Assembly: GCA_903813345.2 (NCBI GenBank)
Contig: CAIIXF020000006.1
Location: 38,841,936-38,905,935 of the forward strand
DNA from: Owenia fusiformis
Lineage: Eukaryota; Annelida; Polychaeta; Sabellida; Oweniidae
Direction: 5' to 3'
DNA: 64,000 nt
Positions 14,501-29,500 of this stretch are shown in pieces (position 1 is the first letter of the stretch; each line of letters begins with the position of its first letter). A program made the position numbers and the translations under genes. The notes under the pieces are model-generated. The model made no database searches. It saw only the letters and a program-made list of their open reading frames with translations, and was not told the DNA's origin.

Positions 14501-17500
14501 GTTGTCCACACAGCACTTGTGTTTAATAAGGTCTTCTATTGGCTTTACCAAACATAACACAGTTGTCCACACAGCACTTGTGTTTAATAAGGTCTTCTAT
14601 TGGCTTTACCTACCATAACACAGTTGTCCACACAGCACTTGTGCTTAATAAGGTCTTCTATTGGCTTTACCTACCATAACACAGTTGTCCACACAGCACT
14701 TGTGTTTAATAAGGTCTTCTATTGGCTTTACCTACCATAACGCAGTTGTCCACACAGCACTTGTGCTTAATAAGGTCTTCTATTGGCTTTACCTACCATA
14801 ACACAGTTGTCCACACAGCACTTGTGTTAAATAAGGTCTTCTATTGGCTTTACCTACCATAACACAGTTGTCCACATAGCACTTGTGTTTAATAAGGTCT
14901 TCTATTGGCTTTACCTACCATAACACAGTTGTCCACATAGCACTTCTGTTTAATAAGGTCTTCTATTGGCTTTACCTACCATAACACAGTTGTCCACATA
15001 GCACTTGTGTTTAATAAGGTCTTCTATTGGCTTTACCTACCATAACACAGTTGTCCACATAGCACTTCTGTTTAATAAGGTCTTCTATTGGCTTTACCTA
15101 CCATAACACAGTTGTCCACACAGCACTTCTGTTTAATAAGGTCTTCTATTGGCTTAAGCTGCCCAAGTGCTGCCTTGCCCTTTACTCTTGAACCTCTATA
15201 TGGGCGCTGTGGAAACAAAATATAAGTTATTATTTAGAAAGAAAGAACATCATTTTTTAGCTATACGAGGACCCAAAACCTCACTGTCTCACTTATACTT
15301 CCAGAGTTATGATGAAAACATAAGTAATTGTGATGTTTTCTTTGCATTTTTACGAAAAAAAAGTGTGGTCCATCAAATATATGACAAACCTTCTAATCCA
15401 ATTCAATGAAAGTTATGTTAACACAGGTGTACCTCTTTTTGGATCCCATAAGCAGATTCATGCAGTAACAAGGAATCTGGTCATGTCAGTGATCTCCTCA
15501 GGATTTTTTTCAGGCGGGTGCAAAATTCTCATTTTTACAATTCAGATCAAAATTTGACAATTTTTCATGATTTTTCTCATTTTCAGTGGGTGCAAGCAAT
15601 ATTTTCAAAACCTCAGGTGGGTGCTGCACCCATTTGATTGCTTTAATGCTGAGAAGATCTATGAATGTATTCTATTTTTGGTTTTATTGTCAGAATGTGT
15701 AAAGCTGAGAAGTTTACCATTTGACTTAATCAGATAAAAAATTGAAACACTATTGATTACAATTTTTTGGTACATTTATTTATTTCAGGTTAAATAAATA
15801 AAAAATGCATTAATATGCAAAATGTCACCACTTGCAATTAGTTGCAGATGCTAACCGCAACCGCAACCACCAAACACCATTCACAGAAGTGGTGACATAA
15901 TAAAAAACCCAGATAGCCCACCTCTTTGTTTGTTTTCATTTTCTTGTGCAAAAAGTTATTGGAATAGACTAGAACTCTTTGAGCAGCCCTCTCACACAGC
16001 TTCAGCTCGTCTCTCAGATATTTACGCTTCTCGATCACAAATTCTTCAAATTCTTTCGACTTACGATGACCATTTCCGTAACCTATCACAAGCCTCGCTC
16101 TGAAATCATACAAAGAAAAGAATTATACATGTGTGTTAGCATAGGCTAAATATGATAGAAATATATATAAAATTTTACCAATGGTGCCATCTTTATATCA
16201 GCTTAAAACCTATTTGTATTATAAGGTTGCCTAAAATTACATCTTGAATTTTGTATATTTGTATTCATTCTCACAGACTGTATTTATTTTCAGAAACAAG
16301 TCAAATTCTTTACTTCAGAGAATATTTTTAATTTATTGAGACTTTTGACTAATATCCCTTAGTCTTTTTCAAAATATAACAGCATGTATACATTTATGTG
16401 ACGTCATAAACAGACAATGGAAAATTTAATTATGTAACAAATGACCTAGTAACCTAAAAAATAAAAGGCATCGTGTCCGAGTTTAATGTGTGCAACAAAG
16501 CTTTGGTAAACATGTGCGTGTGATAAACATAAATAAACTGATTTTTTTTAATTGAAAGAAGGGAATGAATCTACACATATGCCATCTATATAAATTTTTT
16601 TTTTTTTGATTATGATTCATACATATACAGAAAGTATACCAGAAAGTCGGGGAGAAAGGTTAAAAATATGCAATACCTTTCACTGGCAGGTATGCTAAAC
16701 GTATCAAAATACAACCCTTAATCTAATGGTGAGTCTTTCACTTTGTATGATATATCAAAAAATATTTTACTTACTTCTTTTTCAAATCAGGAACCTCTGG
16801 GACTGGATAGAATTTTTTAGCACTTAGTGTTTTAGCATGTTTCAGTAGAGATAGCAATTGACTCGCTCGTGTCTTTGATTCTTCCAATTCGCCTGAAAAT
16901 AAAAAAATAAAATTTCTATAAATTCTAGATGATAGATAGATATGAGGGCCAACATTTCAAAATTTATAGACGGGGCGAGGGAAGGCCCATGGGTGGCAAT
17001 AAAATAAAAGTCAACGGAAAAGTAATATGAAATACAATAAAAAAAATCTATTTCAATTCTTCAAAAATCATGTTCTGTACAGTCTATATACAAGCAACAA
17101 CTCTAGTAAAGGGACAACACCCCAACTCAGCTACATGTGAGTGAATGCTATTATGTGGAATACAAAAACAGTACAAAACAATCACACCATGAAAAGCTAA
17201 AAAACTGGTTTAAACAAAGGAAGTGTAAGTAGAAAGTATACAAAAGAATTGAAAACCTTGGAATTAAATATTTGAACTGTTGTAAAGTAATGAAAGGACC
17301 TGTTAAAATGACATGGATGGGGATTGGTCAATAAAATAAAAGACAGGGGCAACATTTCTGAAATTTTGGGTATGAAATACATATGAAATTATATGTTTGA
17401 AAATCAGCTTTAGAGAAGAACTTCGAGGCTCATAAAGCAATATATGAATAGAATATGAACAAAATCGGGCCAATGATATTTGAGTTATCGCCCAGACAGA

Positions 17501-20500
17501 CAGATGGAAGGATGGAAGCATTCCCTATATTCCCCCGAAGATGTATTTTGAAAGTATTTGTTAAGTTTTTGAAAGTTTTAAGAATTTGTTATAGACTCCA
17601 ACCGCCGCCTACCGAAACAAAAACAAAACAAGTCAACCAAAAGATATCTAAATCCAAAACCAGTCAACCAAAAGATATCTAAATCCAAAACCAGTCAACC
17701 AAAAGATATCTAAATCCAAAACCAGTCATCCAAAAGATATTTAAATCCAAAACCAGTCAACCAAAAGATATCTAAATCCAAAACAAGTCAACCAAAAGAT
17801 ATCTAAATCCAAAACTAGTCAACCAAAAGATATCTTAATCCAAAACCAGTCAACCAAATGATATCTAAATCCAAAACAAGTCAACCAAAAGATATCTAAA
17901 TCCAAAACCAGTCAACCAAAAGATATCTAAATCCAAAACCAGTCAACCAAAAGATATCTAAATCCAAAACCAGTCGACCAAAAGATATCTAAATCCAAAA
18001 CCAGTCAACCAAAAGATATCTAAATCCAAAACCAGTCAACTAAAAGTTATCTAAATTCAAAACAAGCCAACCCCAAAACATTGGGACTATGCACAGTGGA
18101 ACTGAACAGACAAGTATGATTAACTCTTTAAATTGGAAAAACAATTGAACATGCAAAAAATGTTGCTTTGAATTGATATGGCACTCAATGCATAATTAGC
18201 AGAGCTGAGGATGAAACACATCTCTAATCTAAAATGTTCATTTCTTTATCAATCTTTCTAAAATCTGGAACTGTAATCCATGACAATGATTGACAATTGT
18301 ATGACTCTAAATATTTAAATCATTTGTAGCATTTTTATCATTTACCATCTAAATGATTTCTATATATGAACTGGTTGGAGTTTAATGATACGTAGTTCTT
18401 TATAGACAAATTGATCAAAATTCAGAATGTTGATCGAGTAGTGCTACAGGTGGCACTAAATAAAACCAATAACAAAAATTTCCCAATCTGTCCCACAGTG
18501 AAATCAATATTATAAAAATGTTGTGCATTAAAAATAATATTATTTCCATTTAATAAGTAAGTAAAAAAATACTGGCAAATCAACACTAAAATTGTAGCTG
18601 TTTTCAATATCAGCTTCTGAGAAATACTTGTACTAAATGTCAGCCTGATCTTTTATTCAATTTAAAACTGCCTAAGTAAGTCTTCACTTACAATTTAAAT
18701 GATTTCTATATGAACTGGTTGGAGTTTGATATTAAGTAAATCTTTATAGACAAATGGATCACAATCCAAATATGGTGATGTTGCATAGCAACATAAGGAA
18801 TGCTAAAGGTGGCACTCAATAAAATTGATAACCCAAATTCCCAATCTTTCCCACAATGAAATCAACATGCATTCTCAAAATGGTGTGCTTTAAAAATAGT
18901 ACTAATATTACAGTTAAATAAGTTGTAAAAAATACTGTCATTGATCAACACTTAAACGATGGCTGTTTTAAATATCAACTTCTGAGAAATACTTGTAATA
19001 AATGTCAACCTTAAAACTGAATAAAATTTCTTAGTATACTGATTAAACACAAAGGTTTTTGAAATGTTTTTGAGATCTTGCATACGACACACCCAAAACT
19101 TTTGATTTTCCTTTGAATGTATCTTTTCAATGCTACAGAGTCCAATGCTATAAATAGTTATGTTCTAAGCTAGAAGGAAGTATATTTAGTGAAGTCGGCT
19201 TTAAGATAAGTAGACTATAAAAATGGCTGAAACTAAATCTTTTATCAAGGAATCTACTGAACTGTTAGAATGTCCTTTATGTCAAGGCACAGTAAAGACA
19301 CCAAAGTCTCTAAAATGCCTACATTCATTTTGTGAAGAATGTTTAGATGGATGGATGCAGGCTGAAAGGGACAGTAGAAAAAATACCTTTCCCTGCCCAG
19401 TATGTAAATGTGAAATAGACATTCCAAATGGAGGTGCGAACTCATATAGGACTAACTTCACCATGAAGTCAATGGCTGAAGTTCTGGAGAAAACCAAGAA
19501 ACAACTAAATAAATCTAGCATAAACTGTAACATCTGTGCACAGGGTGATGAACTTATAATTGCTGTAGCCAGATGTATTGAATGTGCTGACTATTTGTGT
19601 GACACTTGCAATAAATCTCATGGCAGAATGAAATTGTCGAACTCTCACAAGTGTGTTAAACTAACAGGGGATATTGAGAAGGATTACAAGATGGCTATAG
19701 ATAATCTGGCTCAGAGGAATATTGATTGTACCGAGCACAACAACCAGCCCCTGAAGTTCTACTGTAAGACAGACAAAACTGTTGTATGCACAGATTGTTG
19801 GAATTTTAATCATAATGGACATAACTGTGTAAAAATTGAAGATGTGGCAGAAGAAGAAATACAAAATGCATTTGCATCGATTGGACAAAGGAAAGATTTC
19901 CTTGAAAATCAAGCTAAAATGTCATATGATTTGACTGACACTCAACAGCAAAAACTGGAAAAAATCCTAAGTTCAATACAATCAGATTGCAGAGCTATGA
20001 TAAAAGAACTTGAAAAATACTTTAATAAACTACAAAGTAAAGCCAAGAAGGCTCACAAAACCATAATAGAACAGATTCAATCTCAAAGAAGTGATATAGA
20101 ACTGGAGAGGGGGGACACTGAGAGAACATTACATTACATGACCTCACTACAAAAATATGGCCATCCTGTTGAGATAGTTAACTCAAGTGCTGATATCAAG
20201 CAAAAACTACAAGATTGGAGCTCAAAGCTTTTAAGTGCAGACTTTGAACATCATGAAAAATCTCTAGACATGGGTTCATACCAACCTGGCCACTTGGACA
20301 TATCTAAACTGAGACAATTTCTCACATCTCATGATGAAACAAGTGTCAAAACTTCAGCGACATCTTTACAAAGTAAAAGAAGTCAACTTGGCCCTTTGAG
20401 TGTACCTAAAGCGAGGCGAATGCTCACATCTACTGATAGGGCAAGTGCTTCAGCGACATCTTTACAAAGTATGGGACGTCAACCTGGCCCCTTGAATGTA

Positions 20501-23500
20501 CCTAAAGTGGGGGGAGTGCTCACATCTACTGATAAGGCAAGCACTTCAGCGACATCTTTACAAAGTAAGGGACGTCAACCTGGCCCCGTGAATGTACCTA
20601 AAGTGGGGGGAGTGCTCACATCTACTGATAAGGCAAGTGCTTCAGCGACATCTTTACAAAGTAAGGGATGTCAACCTGGCCCCGTGAATGTACCTAAAGT
20701 GGGGGGAGTGCTCACATCTACTGATAAGGCAAGTGCTTCAGCGACATCTTTACAAAGTAAAAGAAGTCAACCTGGCCCCTTGGATGTATCTAAAGTGGGG
20801 GGAGTGCTCACATCTACTGATAAGGCAAGCGCTTCAGCGACATCTTTACAAAATAAGGGACGTCAACCTAGCCACTTGCATGTACGCAAAGTGGGGCAAC
20901 TGATCACATCTACTGATAAGGCAAGCGCTTCAACGACATCTTTACAAAGTAAGAGAAGTCAACCTGGCCACTTGGATGAACCTAAAGTGTTGCAAGTGCT
21001 CACATCTACTGACAAGGCAAGCGCTTCAGCGACATCTTTGCAAAGTAAGAGACGTCAACCTGGCCCTTTGGATGTACCTACAGTGGGGGGAGTGCTCCCA
21101 TCTACTGATAAGGCAAGCGCTTCAACGACATCTTTACAAAGTAAGAGAAGTCAACCTGGCCACTTGGATGAACCTAAAGTGTTGCAAGTGCTCACATCTA
21201 CTGACAAGGCAAGCGCTTCAGCGACATCTTTGCAAAGTAAGAGACGTCAACCTGGCCCTTTGGATGTACCTACAGTGGGGGGAGTGCTCCCATCTACTGA
21301 TAAGGCAAGCGCTTCAACGACATCTTTACAAAGTAAAAGAAGTCAACCTGGCCACTTGGATGAACCTAAAGTGTTGCAAGTGCTCACATTTACTGATAAG
21401 GCAAGCGCTTCAGCGACATCTTTACAAAGTAAGGGACGTCAACCTGGCCCTATGAATATACCTAAAGTGGGGCAAGTGCTCACATCTACTGACAAGGCAA
21501 GCGCTTCAGCGACATCTTTACAAAGTAAGAGACGTCAACCTGGCCCTTTGGTTGTACCTAAAGTGGGGGGAGTGCTCACATCTACTGATAAGGCAAGTGC
21601 TTCAGCAACATCTTTACAAAGTAAAAGAAGTCCAAAACTATGTAGGTCAAACTTGTACGAAAGTGAACATTTGGTACATTACACCATATATAATATGTGT
21701 GTGGGTGAGAATCAAAATTTATTAGTAATAGAGGGTAACAAAAAAAACAGCAACTACATGGAGTAGCAAATCCCACTGAACAAAACAAATATTGATAATT
21801 AGTGGCCATCTTGAAAATTCCATCTTGAACAGAGCATGAGCTTCTCAAATTTAGACCAAATCTATTCACTGGTATCTGAGTTACAAAAGGTTACATTTTT
21901 TACTAAAAATGGTGGCCATTTTGAAAAACAGACATCATCTTGTTTAAAAAATGGTGGCCATTTTAAAAAAATAGCTGCCTTCTTGAAAATTCCTCAAGTA
22001 GTTGTCCTTCGGTAGCAGCATATAAAATTTGAATTCAGTTCACTGGTATAAGTTTTTTTTACAAAAAATGGCAGCCATTTTAAAATTCAGCTGCCATCTT
22101 TAAAATTCTTTCTCGAACAGGCTACTGTTTTCCTAGGCATAAGCATATAAAATTTGAACCATATCTGTTTACTGGTATTTGAAAGATTTCATTTTTTGGG
22201 GAAAAGTGGCGGCCATTTTGAAATTAAGATACAATCTTGAAAATTGATTCTCAAACAGAGCAACAGTGTCCCTTCTATACTGCAGTGACATCACAATTAG
22301 GTTTCACTGCTGCAGCTGTTTAATTTGGGGATATTATCTTCTGTATTTCTTACTATATTGATTTATTTGTCATAAAAGTGTTTGATTTGACTAGATCAAC
22401 ATTCATTCTATTCTATTTTAATCACAATATATATCTCTAAAAGGTTTCATATTCCTTGATTGTATCCAATTTTATTTATTTTCTCAAGAGTTATAAAGTA
22501 TGCAAATCAACTACATATACATATGTACATGCAGTTTGTTTAGATATAACTTTAAATGACTACACACTTAATTGCTGTATCCTTAAAATCATATTTTACC
22601 TGTATTAATGTAACATACAAAAAATGATTAAACTTTAGCCCCCAAATGATGTATTATAGGAAGAAGATATCTCTACTGACACCATTCCATTCACTGTAGA
22701 AGTGAAAGTAGAACAGAATGTAGAAGAGAATGTACCACACAGCCAGAATTCAGATGACCCTAATGAGGATTACTGTGCTGTTTGTCACTTTGGATGGGAC
22801 CTGTTATGTTGCGACTCCTGCCCCAAAGTCTTCCATTTAAAATGCCATGTTCCACACCTGACAGAATTTCCCGGGTAAGATAATTGATAATTTTAAATAA
22901 ATTCAAATATCATCTTTTTATGTCACCATCAAAGTGGTGAAATATTGGTGACAAATTGTCTTATGAATGGTGGTTGGTGTTTGGAGAACAGTGGCTGGTG
23001 TTTGGCATTTGGTGGTTGGTGTCTGTAAAAAGTGGAAAGGGATGACATTTTGTTAATGCCTTGTGTTTTCGTACAATTTATTTCTTCACACATATTTGCA
23101 GTCCTGATATTTCATGGCAGTGCTTGTTATGTCGTAGTGAGGATGAGCTGAGGATCACAGACAACAGCCCCAGGTATGAGCTAACCGAGGGCACAATGAA
23201 GAGAAAGGCTCCTGTAGGACTCAGTGACAAAGAACAGAAGGTAAGACAACATTCTCTGTTGTCTTGTATTGTATCTTGGTTACCGCAATATTTGGCGAGC
23301 AATACCTCATTGGTATATTCCGTATTTTACATATTTTACACTCGAAGACAGAGCCAGAAACCCCTCCTTTGAGGAGCCCTGTGTTCTTTTGTGTGCACAG
23401 GTACACAGACATACAAGTATACACCACAGTCTTTTATACGAGTAGTGAACCACTCAGTCAAACACCCAGAATTACATAACGCACAAACTTGTCTGAACCT

Positions 23501-26500
23501 GAAATCGAACCCGAGGCCAGCCGATAGTGGTAACCTTGACTCTGCCACTGTACTGAGCCATAGCGGGTGGACTGTCATCAAGCAGAGTATATTGTCACAA
23601 TATCTTCTACATATTGGTTTTATAGAGTATATCCTTGCGATATCTTCCTGTTGTATTCATTTTGCCAACATCAAAATTATTTTTAATGTTGTTATACATT
23701 TAGTACAATAAGCAGGGGTTTCATTAGCAACAGGCAACAGGCGATTTTCACCGGTTGTTTTCATTGATATGATTTCCATTAATTTTACCTGTTGTTTTTA
23801 TTTAAGTTCTAGTGAAACCCCTGCTAAGTGACTTATATAAATATATGCATGTATTTATAGATAAGTAATAAGTATGTTTATTTCAGATTTGTGAGAGGAT
23901 CCTACTTGAACTGTTCTGTCATGACCAGAGTATTAACTTCCATAATCCAGTACAAGTAGATAGATCGGTAAGTATTGTCTTGCAATCTGCAGTTTCTTAC
24001 TCCTCATTTAATTTTTAATGGATGACCTCATTTGGTGTCCTGTACATTTTAAAAAATATATTTTTTACATTTTTTTGAAATGCACTTTATACTGACAACA
24101 TATCCCTTTGCCTTTTTTAGTAGAATCCATTATCTGTGTTATTAGTTAGTCTGATGTATATTTTGCAGGCACCAAACTACTACAAGATTATATCACAACC
24201 AATGGATCTGGCCACCATTAGAACTAAGTTGCGAAGAGGTCATTTTAATCATTATGATAGTGTTGAAACCTTCATTGATGATGTCAAGCTTATTTTCAAA
24301 AATTGTGCAACATATAATAAAGTAAGTGATAAAAAAAAGGGGACATGCCATTAAGAGGCCATTCTCTGACTTAGTCATTTTTTCAAAAGTGTGAAAATAA
24401 AAAAATTCATGAAAAGTTCTTAAATTATTCTGAATAACAAGTTGAATATATATATTTAATGATGGCACAAGCAAAAGTCTGAAAATTAACATGAAATGAA
24501 GGGTTTTGACAGATGCAAAAGATGGTAGATTTGTGATGAAGAAATAGAGGTTTTTGCAGTAACAACACAATTACCTCGAAGTTATCCGTTATGAGAGGCT
24601 GAGGACTAAACTTGACATAATTTTCAATCACAGATTATCAGTAGTATCTAACTTAAGCCGGACAGCCACTCTGAATGTATATGGAGCCCATAAGATTCAT
24701 TTTTCTCAATTGAAGTCACTATTTCTGTTTTTAGCTTCAGAGGATAGGAGGTACATGAACATGCTAAGTTTACCTAGATCACAAGCCTTACCACAAATAT
24801 AAAGTATATAGGAATAAAGTTGATATGTGTGAAAACCTTAAACTTCCCATTTTATTGGGGATGGAACTTGTGGACCATGTGTATTTCTAACTTCTTCACA
24901 TGTGCATGGATCTAAAATTGTGGCAGCCATCTTGGATTTGTCATATTATGTGGACATGGTTTTGGTTGTGCTGAATTTGTTTCAAAATAACATTTCTTGT
25001 ATACCTTCGATAAGTGAGATAGGCATTTGAAATTAAATACAGATAGTATACTTGACATTTAATGCAGTAAACAGTAACAGAGCTGTCAAGTGTCCCGCGA
25101 ATGGCGGGATTATCCCGCGAATTCGATCAAAATTAGGCTAATTCGCGTGTCCCGCAATGTCCCGCGAAGTCCCGCAAATGTGGCTTTCGACCTCCGCGAA
25201 TTTCCGAAATTGTTGCAATCCCCTATATGGTGATTATCTTATCTTATATAAGAAGCTAAGTTTTTGCACTTTTGAGGAGTAAAGTTTACATAATTTTAAG
25301 TACCTACTATGCTGTTGTTTGGTATCAAAATAAAGAGGAAGGGTTCAACTTTCATTTTAATTACGACAATAGGGATGTAGGTCACAAATAGTTCCAACGT
25401 TGGCCTTTTTACTATCCGTGTGGCCTTCATCTCAGAACTGAGCAAATGTTAGCAAACGCGAGTTACAATAAATGGACGCTGATATCTAGAAAGGGTTTGT
25501 AGAAAAAACCGGGTACCGGGTAGTAAATCCTCCATGCTGGGTTCAAACTTGGTACCCGGTACCCGGTCAAAAAACGGGTACCCAAAAAATGAAAAATACG
25601 AATATACGAGTATAACATAATTAGATTATCAGAAAACGTGTAAGATTTGTTTTGAATTTACAAAAATGTATGTAACATCCTTCAAAATTGAGCTAGAAGC
25701 TTCAAATAAAAAGCATATTTTAAGGCTCTTTTCTTCCTCTATCGTCATGACCATATTTTTATTGGTTATGTTCACGTACCAACATACGAACTCATTGAAA
25801 ATAGAGTAAAATTGATTTGTCTTGTTATTCAAATCGTCTTACAATGTCATTGGCGTAGCCAGGAGAGGGTGTGATGGTGCGATCGCACCCCCTCCCCCTT
25901 CATTACCAATGGAAATATGACCATGATGATAGGGGAAGAAAAGAGGCTTAAAATGCTTTTTATTTGAAGCTTCTAGCTCAATTTTGAAGGAAGTTACATT
26001 TTTGTAAATTCAAAACAAATCTTACACGTTTTCTAATGATCTAATTATGTTGTATATTTCGTTTTTTGGGTACCCGGTTTTTCGACCGGGTACCAAGTTT
26101 GAACCCAGCATGGAGGATTTACTACCCGGTACCCGGTTTTTTCTACAAACCCTATCTAGAAAAGTAACCTCATTCCCTATAATTTGATGTAGATTAATCG
26201 AACCCCTATATCATGGGCTTTCAATTGAAAGCCCATGCCTACAGTATGGTAGTAGTTGGTCACGACGCCAGAAGCAGAGAAGTGCAAAGTATTGTTTAAA
26301 ATTTTTGAATTTCGTGTTAGATTACGATACTCACACCTCAAGCATGGTTTTTGTTTTTGATAAATTACAATAAAGTTTAATAATACTTCTGTGCGTATTT
26401 TGTGAAATTATGTTGACGTTTATTTAAGTAACAATGTAACGGTGCATTATATTTGATTAATCAGTATCTGAAAGTTTGATTCAAGTACTTTTACACGCTT

Positions 26501-29500
26501 TTACATTAGTCCAAATCACGCAAATCCCTTGAATGTCCCGGGACATCCTGCAAATTTAGGTGGATGTCCCGCGAAATCCCGCAAATTTAGGGCACTTTTT
26601 CTAGAAAATCTGTCCCTCTATGAAGTTTTTGCTGGTAAACCTGTTAACTGTCCTGCAATTAGGGTGTTTGTCCCTCGAATGGTCCCGCGAATTTGATAAA
26701 AAAAATTGGCCTATAAGCGCAATCACGCAAATCCCTTAAATGTCCCGCGAAATCCCGCGAATTTAGTAGATGTCCCGCAAAATCCCGCGAATTTTGGGCA
26801 CTGGGTCTAAAAAATCTGTCCCGCGAGAAAATCTTTGGGGGTTGACAGTACTGCAGTAATACAATTCATTCTTACATAATAAGTGAGTCCAGACAAAAAG
26901 TTGTTATTGTGTTAGTTTAACTGGGCATAAATTACACTCATTGGCCTTGGTTTTCTTAATTGGCTTGGATAAAATGTTGTTCTGTTTATTCAGAAAAGGA
27001 GTATAGTTCAATATACAAGTTCACATTCGTCCCATCCTCTTGTAGAAATGAATCTCATATTATTTCATCTCAAATATAGAACACAAAAATAAACTAAAAA
27101 ACAAGTTTCTATTAATTGCAAAAGTTAGCTTCTATGTCATGACTGAGTTTGGGTTCCGCTTCTAGGGAAAAAATATCCATCTGGAAATATTGTATTGACC
27201 ATTGCTATACACTCCATATTTAATCCTCCCAGTAAATAACATTGATATACAGTATACAAGTACAAGTATATATGACATCGAGGATCTGGGGTTTGGGTAA
27301 TGTGAGCCATGAGGCCACTTGTCTTTTTGAATCTCATATTCAATATTCTTTCTTTAAACCCTCATATTTAATACTTTTGGAAAGGTAATTCAATTATGTA
27401 CCTATTTTTTATTCTTTATCCCATAGTTGAACTCTGTATAGTTATGATATTTTGCAAATGCGTTGAAAAAGTGATATCTGTGGAATACGGAAAATATTTC
27501 ACAGATATCACCCTTAAGCAGGGATTTGAAAATAACCACCAATATGATGTGTTTTTGTTACATAGTGATTTCATGACATCACGGGGATGGATGAATGAAT
27601 GGATGTTGTTTTGATATGATTTGTTTAGTTTTAGAGGTGAACTATGGGAAAAATAAAACATCCTATGAATTTTCATGATATTGTGTTAATCCAACTCATT
27701 GATATCAATATCTGCGCTAATTCGCTAGGCTAACTTGGCAAGATATTGATATCAACTCGGAGATAAACATAAAATCATTTAAAATCATATGATATCCTAT
27801 ACACATCCTTTACTGTGCCACAACTTTCTCATATGTTATATATTTTGGCACAGGCCATCATTTATTTTCCTTGAATTCATGCTTTTGTTCCTCGTTTTAG
27901 AAATGAGAGGAAATCTTTGATTTTCCTTGTATTTAAGTTGCCCTGTGATGTTGATAAAAGTCAATAGTAATCCATTACAGTCACAGTTGAAATGTACCAA
28001 TTGCTAGCCCAGAACCTACCAAAATAGCATTTGCATTTTGTCAATATTGCCCTATGTGCTTTTCTATGAAAATAATTTTAATTGTATCTTTTCTTCAGTA
28101 TTTCATATATTACATTTTAATATATTTAAATTGGTTAATATTTATATACTATTTACTTAGACAACAATAAATAAAGAATTTTTTGTAAAAACACCAAAAA
28201 TGGTATATGATCTTTAAATGACTGTTGTGTGAATATCAAAGGTCAAAATTCGCTGAAATTGTATTTTTATAAAGCACAAATGATTTTTCTTCAATATGAT
28301 ATGCATTATTATCAGATATCTTTGGGGGCTAAAAAGGGCTCTTAATGACACCCGTCCTTTTTGTGTGTATTGAAATACCAGAAATTATCAGGGGATCTGT
28401 ACTCACTAACCAGTACTGAATTCAGTCCCAAACAAGGTCAAACTCAAACAGGGAAACATTGGTGATTTCACTCTTTATTTAATAATCCATACTTTTAACA
28501 CTGAAAACAATTACCAGGTTGATGTTGTCTTACATGACATGTTGAATATCAGACATTTCTGGATTATATCTGCTCTAGTTGCTTTCAATCATGAAAGGCT
28601 CCTCACCAGACATCGCAAAACAAACATTATCCTCTTTGTGACAAGAGGAAAGATGTTTTCCAATATGTTCTGCCTTACCACAAAGTAAAGATACATTTCT
28701 GGCACTTTCTATTCATCTTAAAATTTTAGAAAATCAATTAATTCACAAAAATACAGTTGAATAACATACTAGAAAATGTATCTACATATAACACAATGAC
28801 ACAAAGTATAAAAACAGTTATACAGTGGGTTTTTTGTTGCATATCAAGGTCAAAAGAAGTACCATATTCAAAGTGAAACTTACACGCACCCTGTACATTA
28901 ATGTATTAACTAAAAAGTATCATCACTAATCTCTATCTTCGCATATACAGGGTTTTTGCTAACAATATTCTACGAATCTATTTTATGTCTGGTAGAACAC
29001 TGGGATTATATGTAGAATGTAGTTTACGTTCAGAAATATGGAAATAAACCCATGTCCTCCATTAGCAACTTAACTGTATCCTGTATCCCTTTTTTAACGT
29101 GGTCACGTGGTAGGGTAGTGTGATAATACAGCTTTTGTATTCCTGGTTAGCACTAAGATTGGAAATACCCTATTTGGTTTGGTATTACAGAAATAGTTAT
29201 TAAAATGTACAATTATAATGGTAAAAAGATCCTGTCCTTTATTTTATTCTGAAGCAGTTGTAATATTCACACAAAGGCAATGCAGTAATATTGAAAATAT
29301 ATTTTGTTTTGTAGAATAACATCATTACATTTTCACCATTTCAGCCTGACTCTAAAGTTGGTAAGAGTGGCAAAAAAGTTGAACAATTCTTCAATGGTCT
29401 TATAAAAAAGTTGCTTCCAAACTATGCCCAACGAGCCTCTACTCCAGCGCCATCTCCAGGGGTATCTGATACTGAATCGAAAAGTCCTAGGCCGAAGAAG

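Noticed and set aside
3109-18065. Regular 31-32-bp repeats (3109-3556, 17623-18065) resembling CRISPR repeat length
   Set aside because: Units are directly adjacent with no unique spacers, and the window is a eukaryotic nuclear genome. They are minisatellites.
20688-21455. Second-frame ORFs inside the TRIM repeat
   Set aside because: They are a by-product of a stop-free 96-bp unit, with no start context or domain.
21640-21766. GT donors in the TRIM exon tail (near 21645, 21661, 21700) as the link to the PHD exon
   Set aside because: The better-scoring ones are in phase 1 or 2, which would run into a stop in the PHD exon. The one phase-0 site (TTG|GTACAT) is a weak donor.
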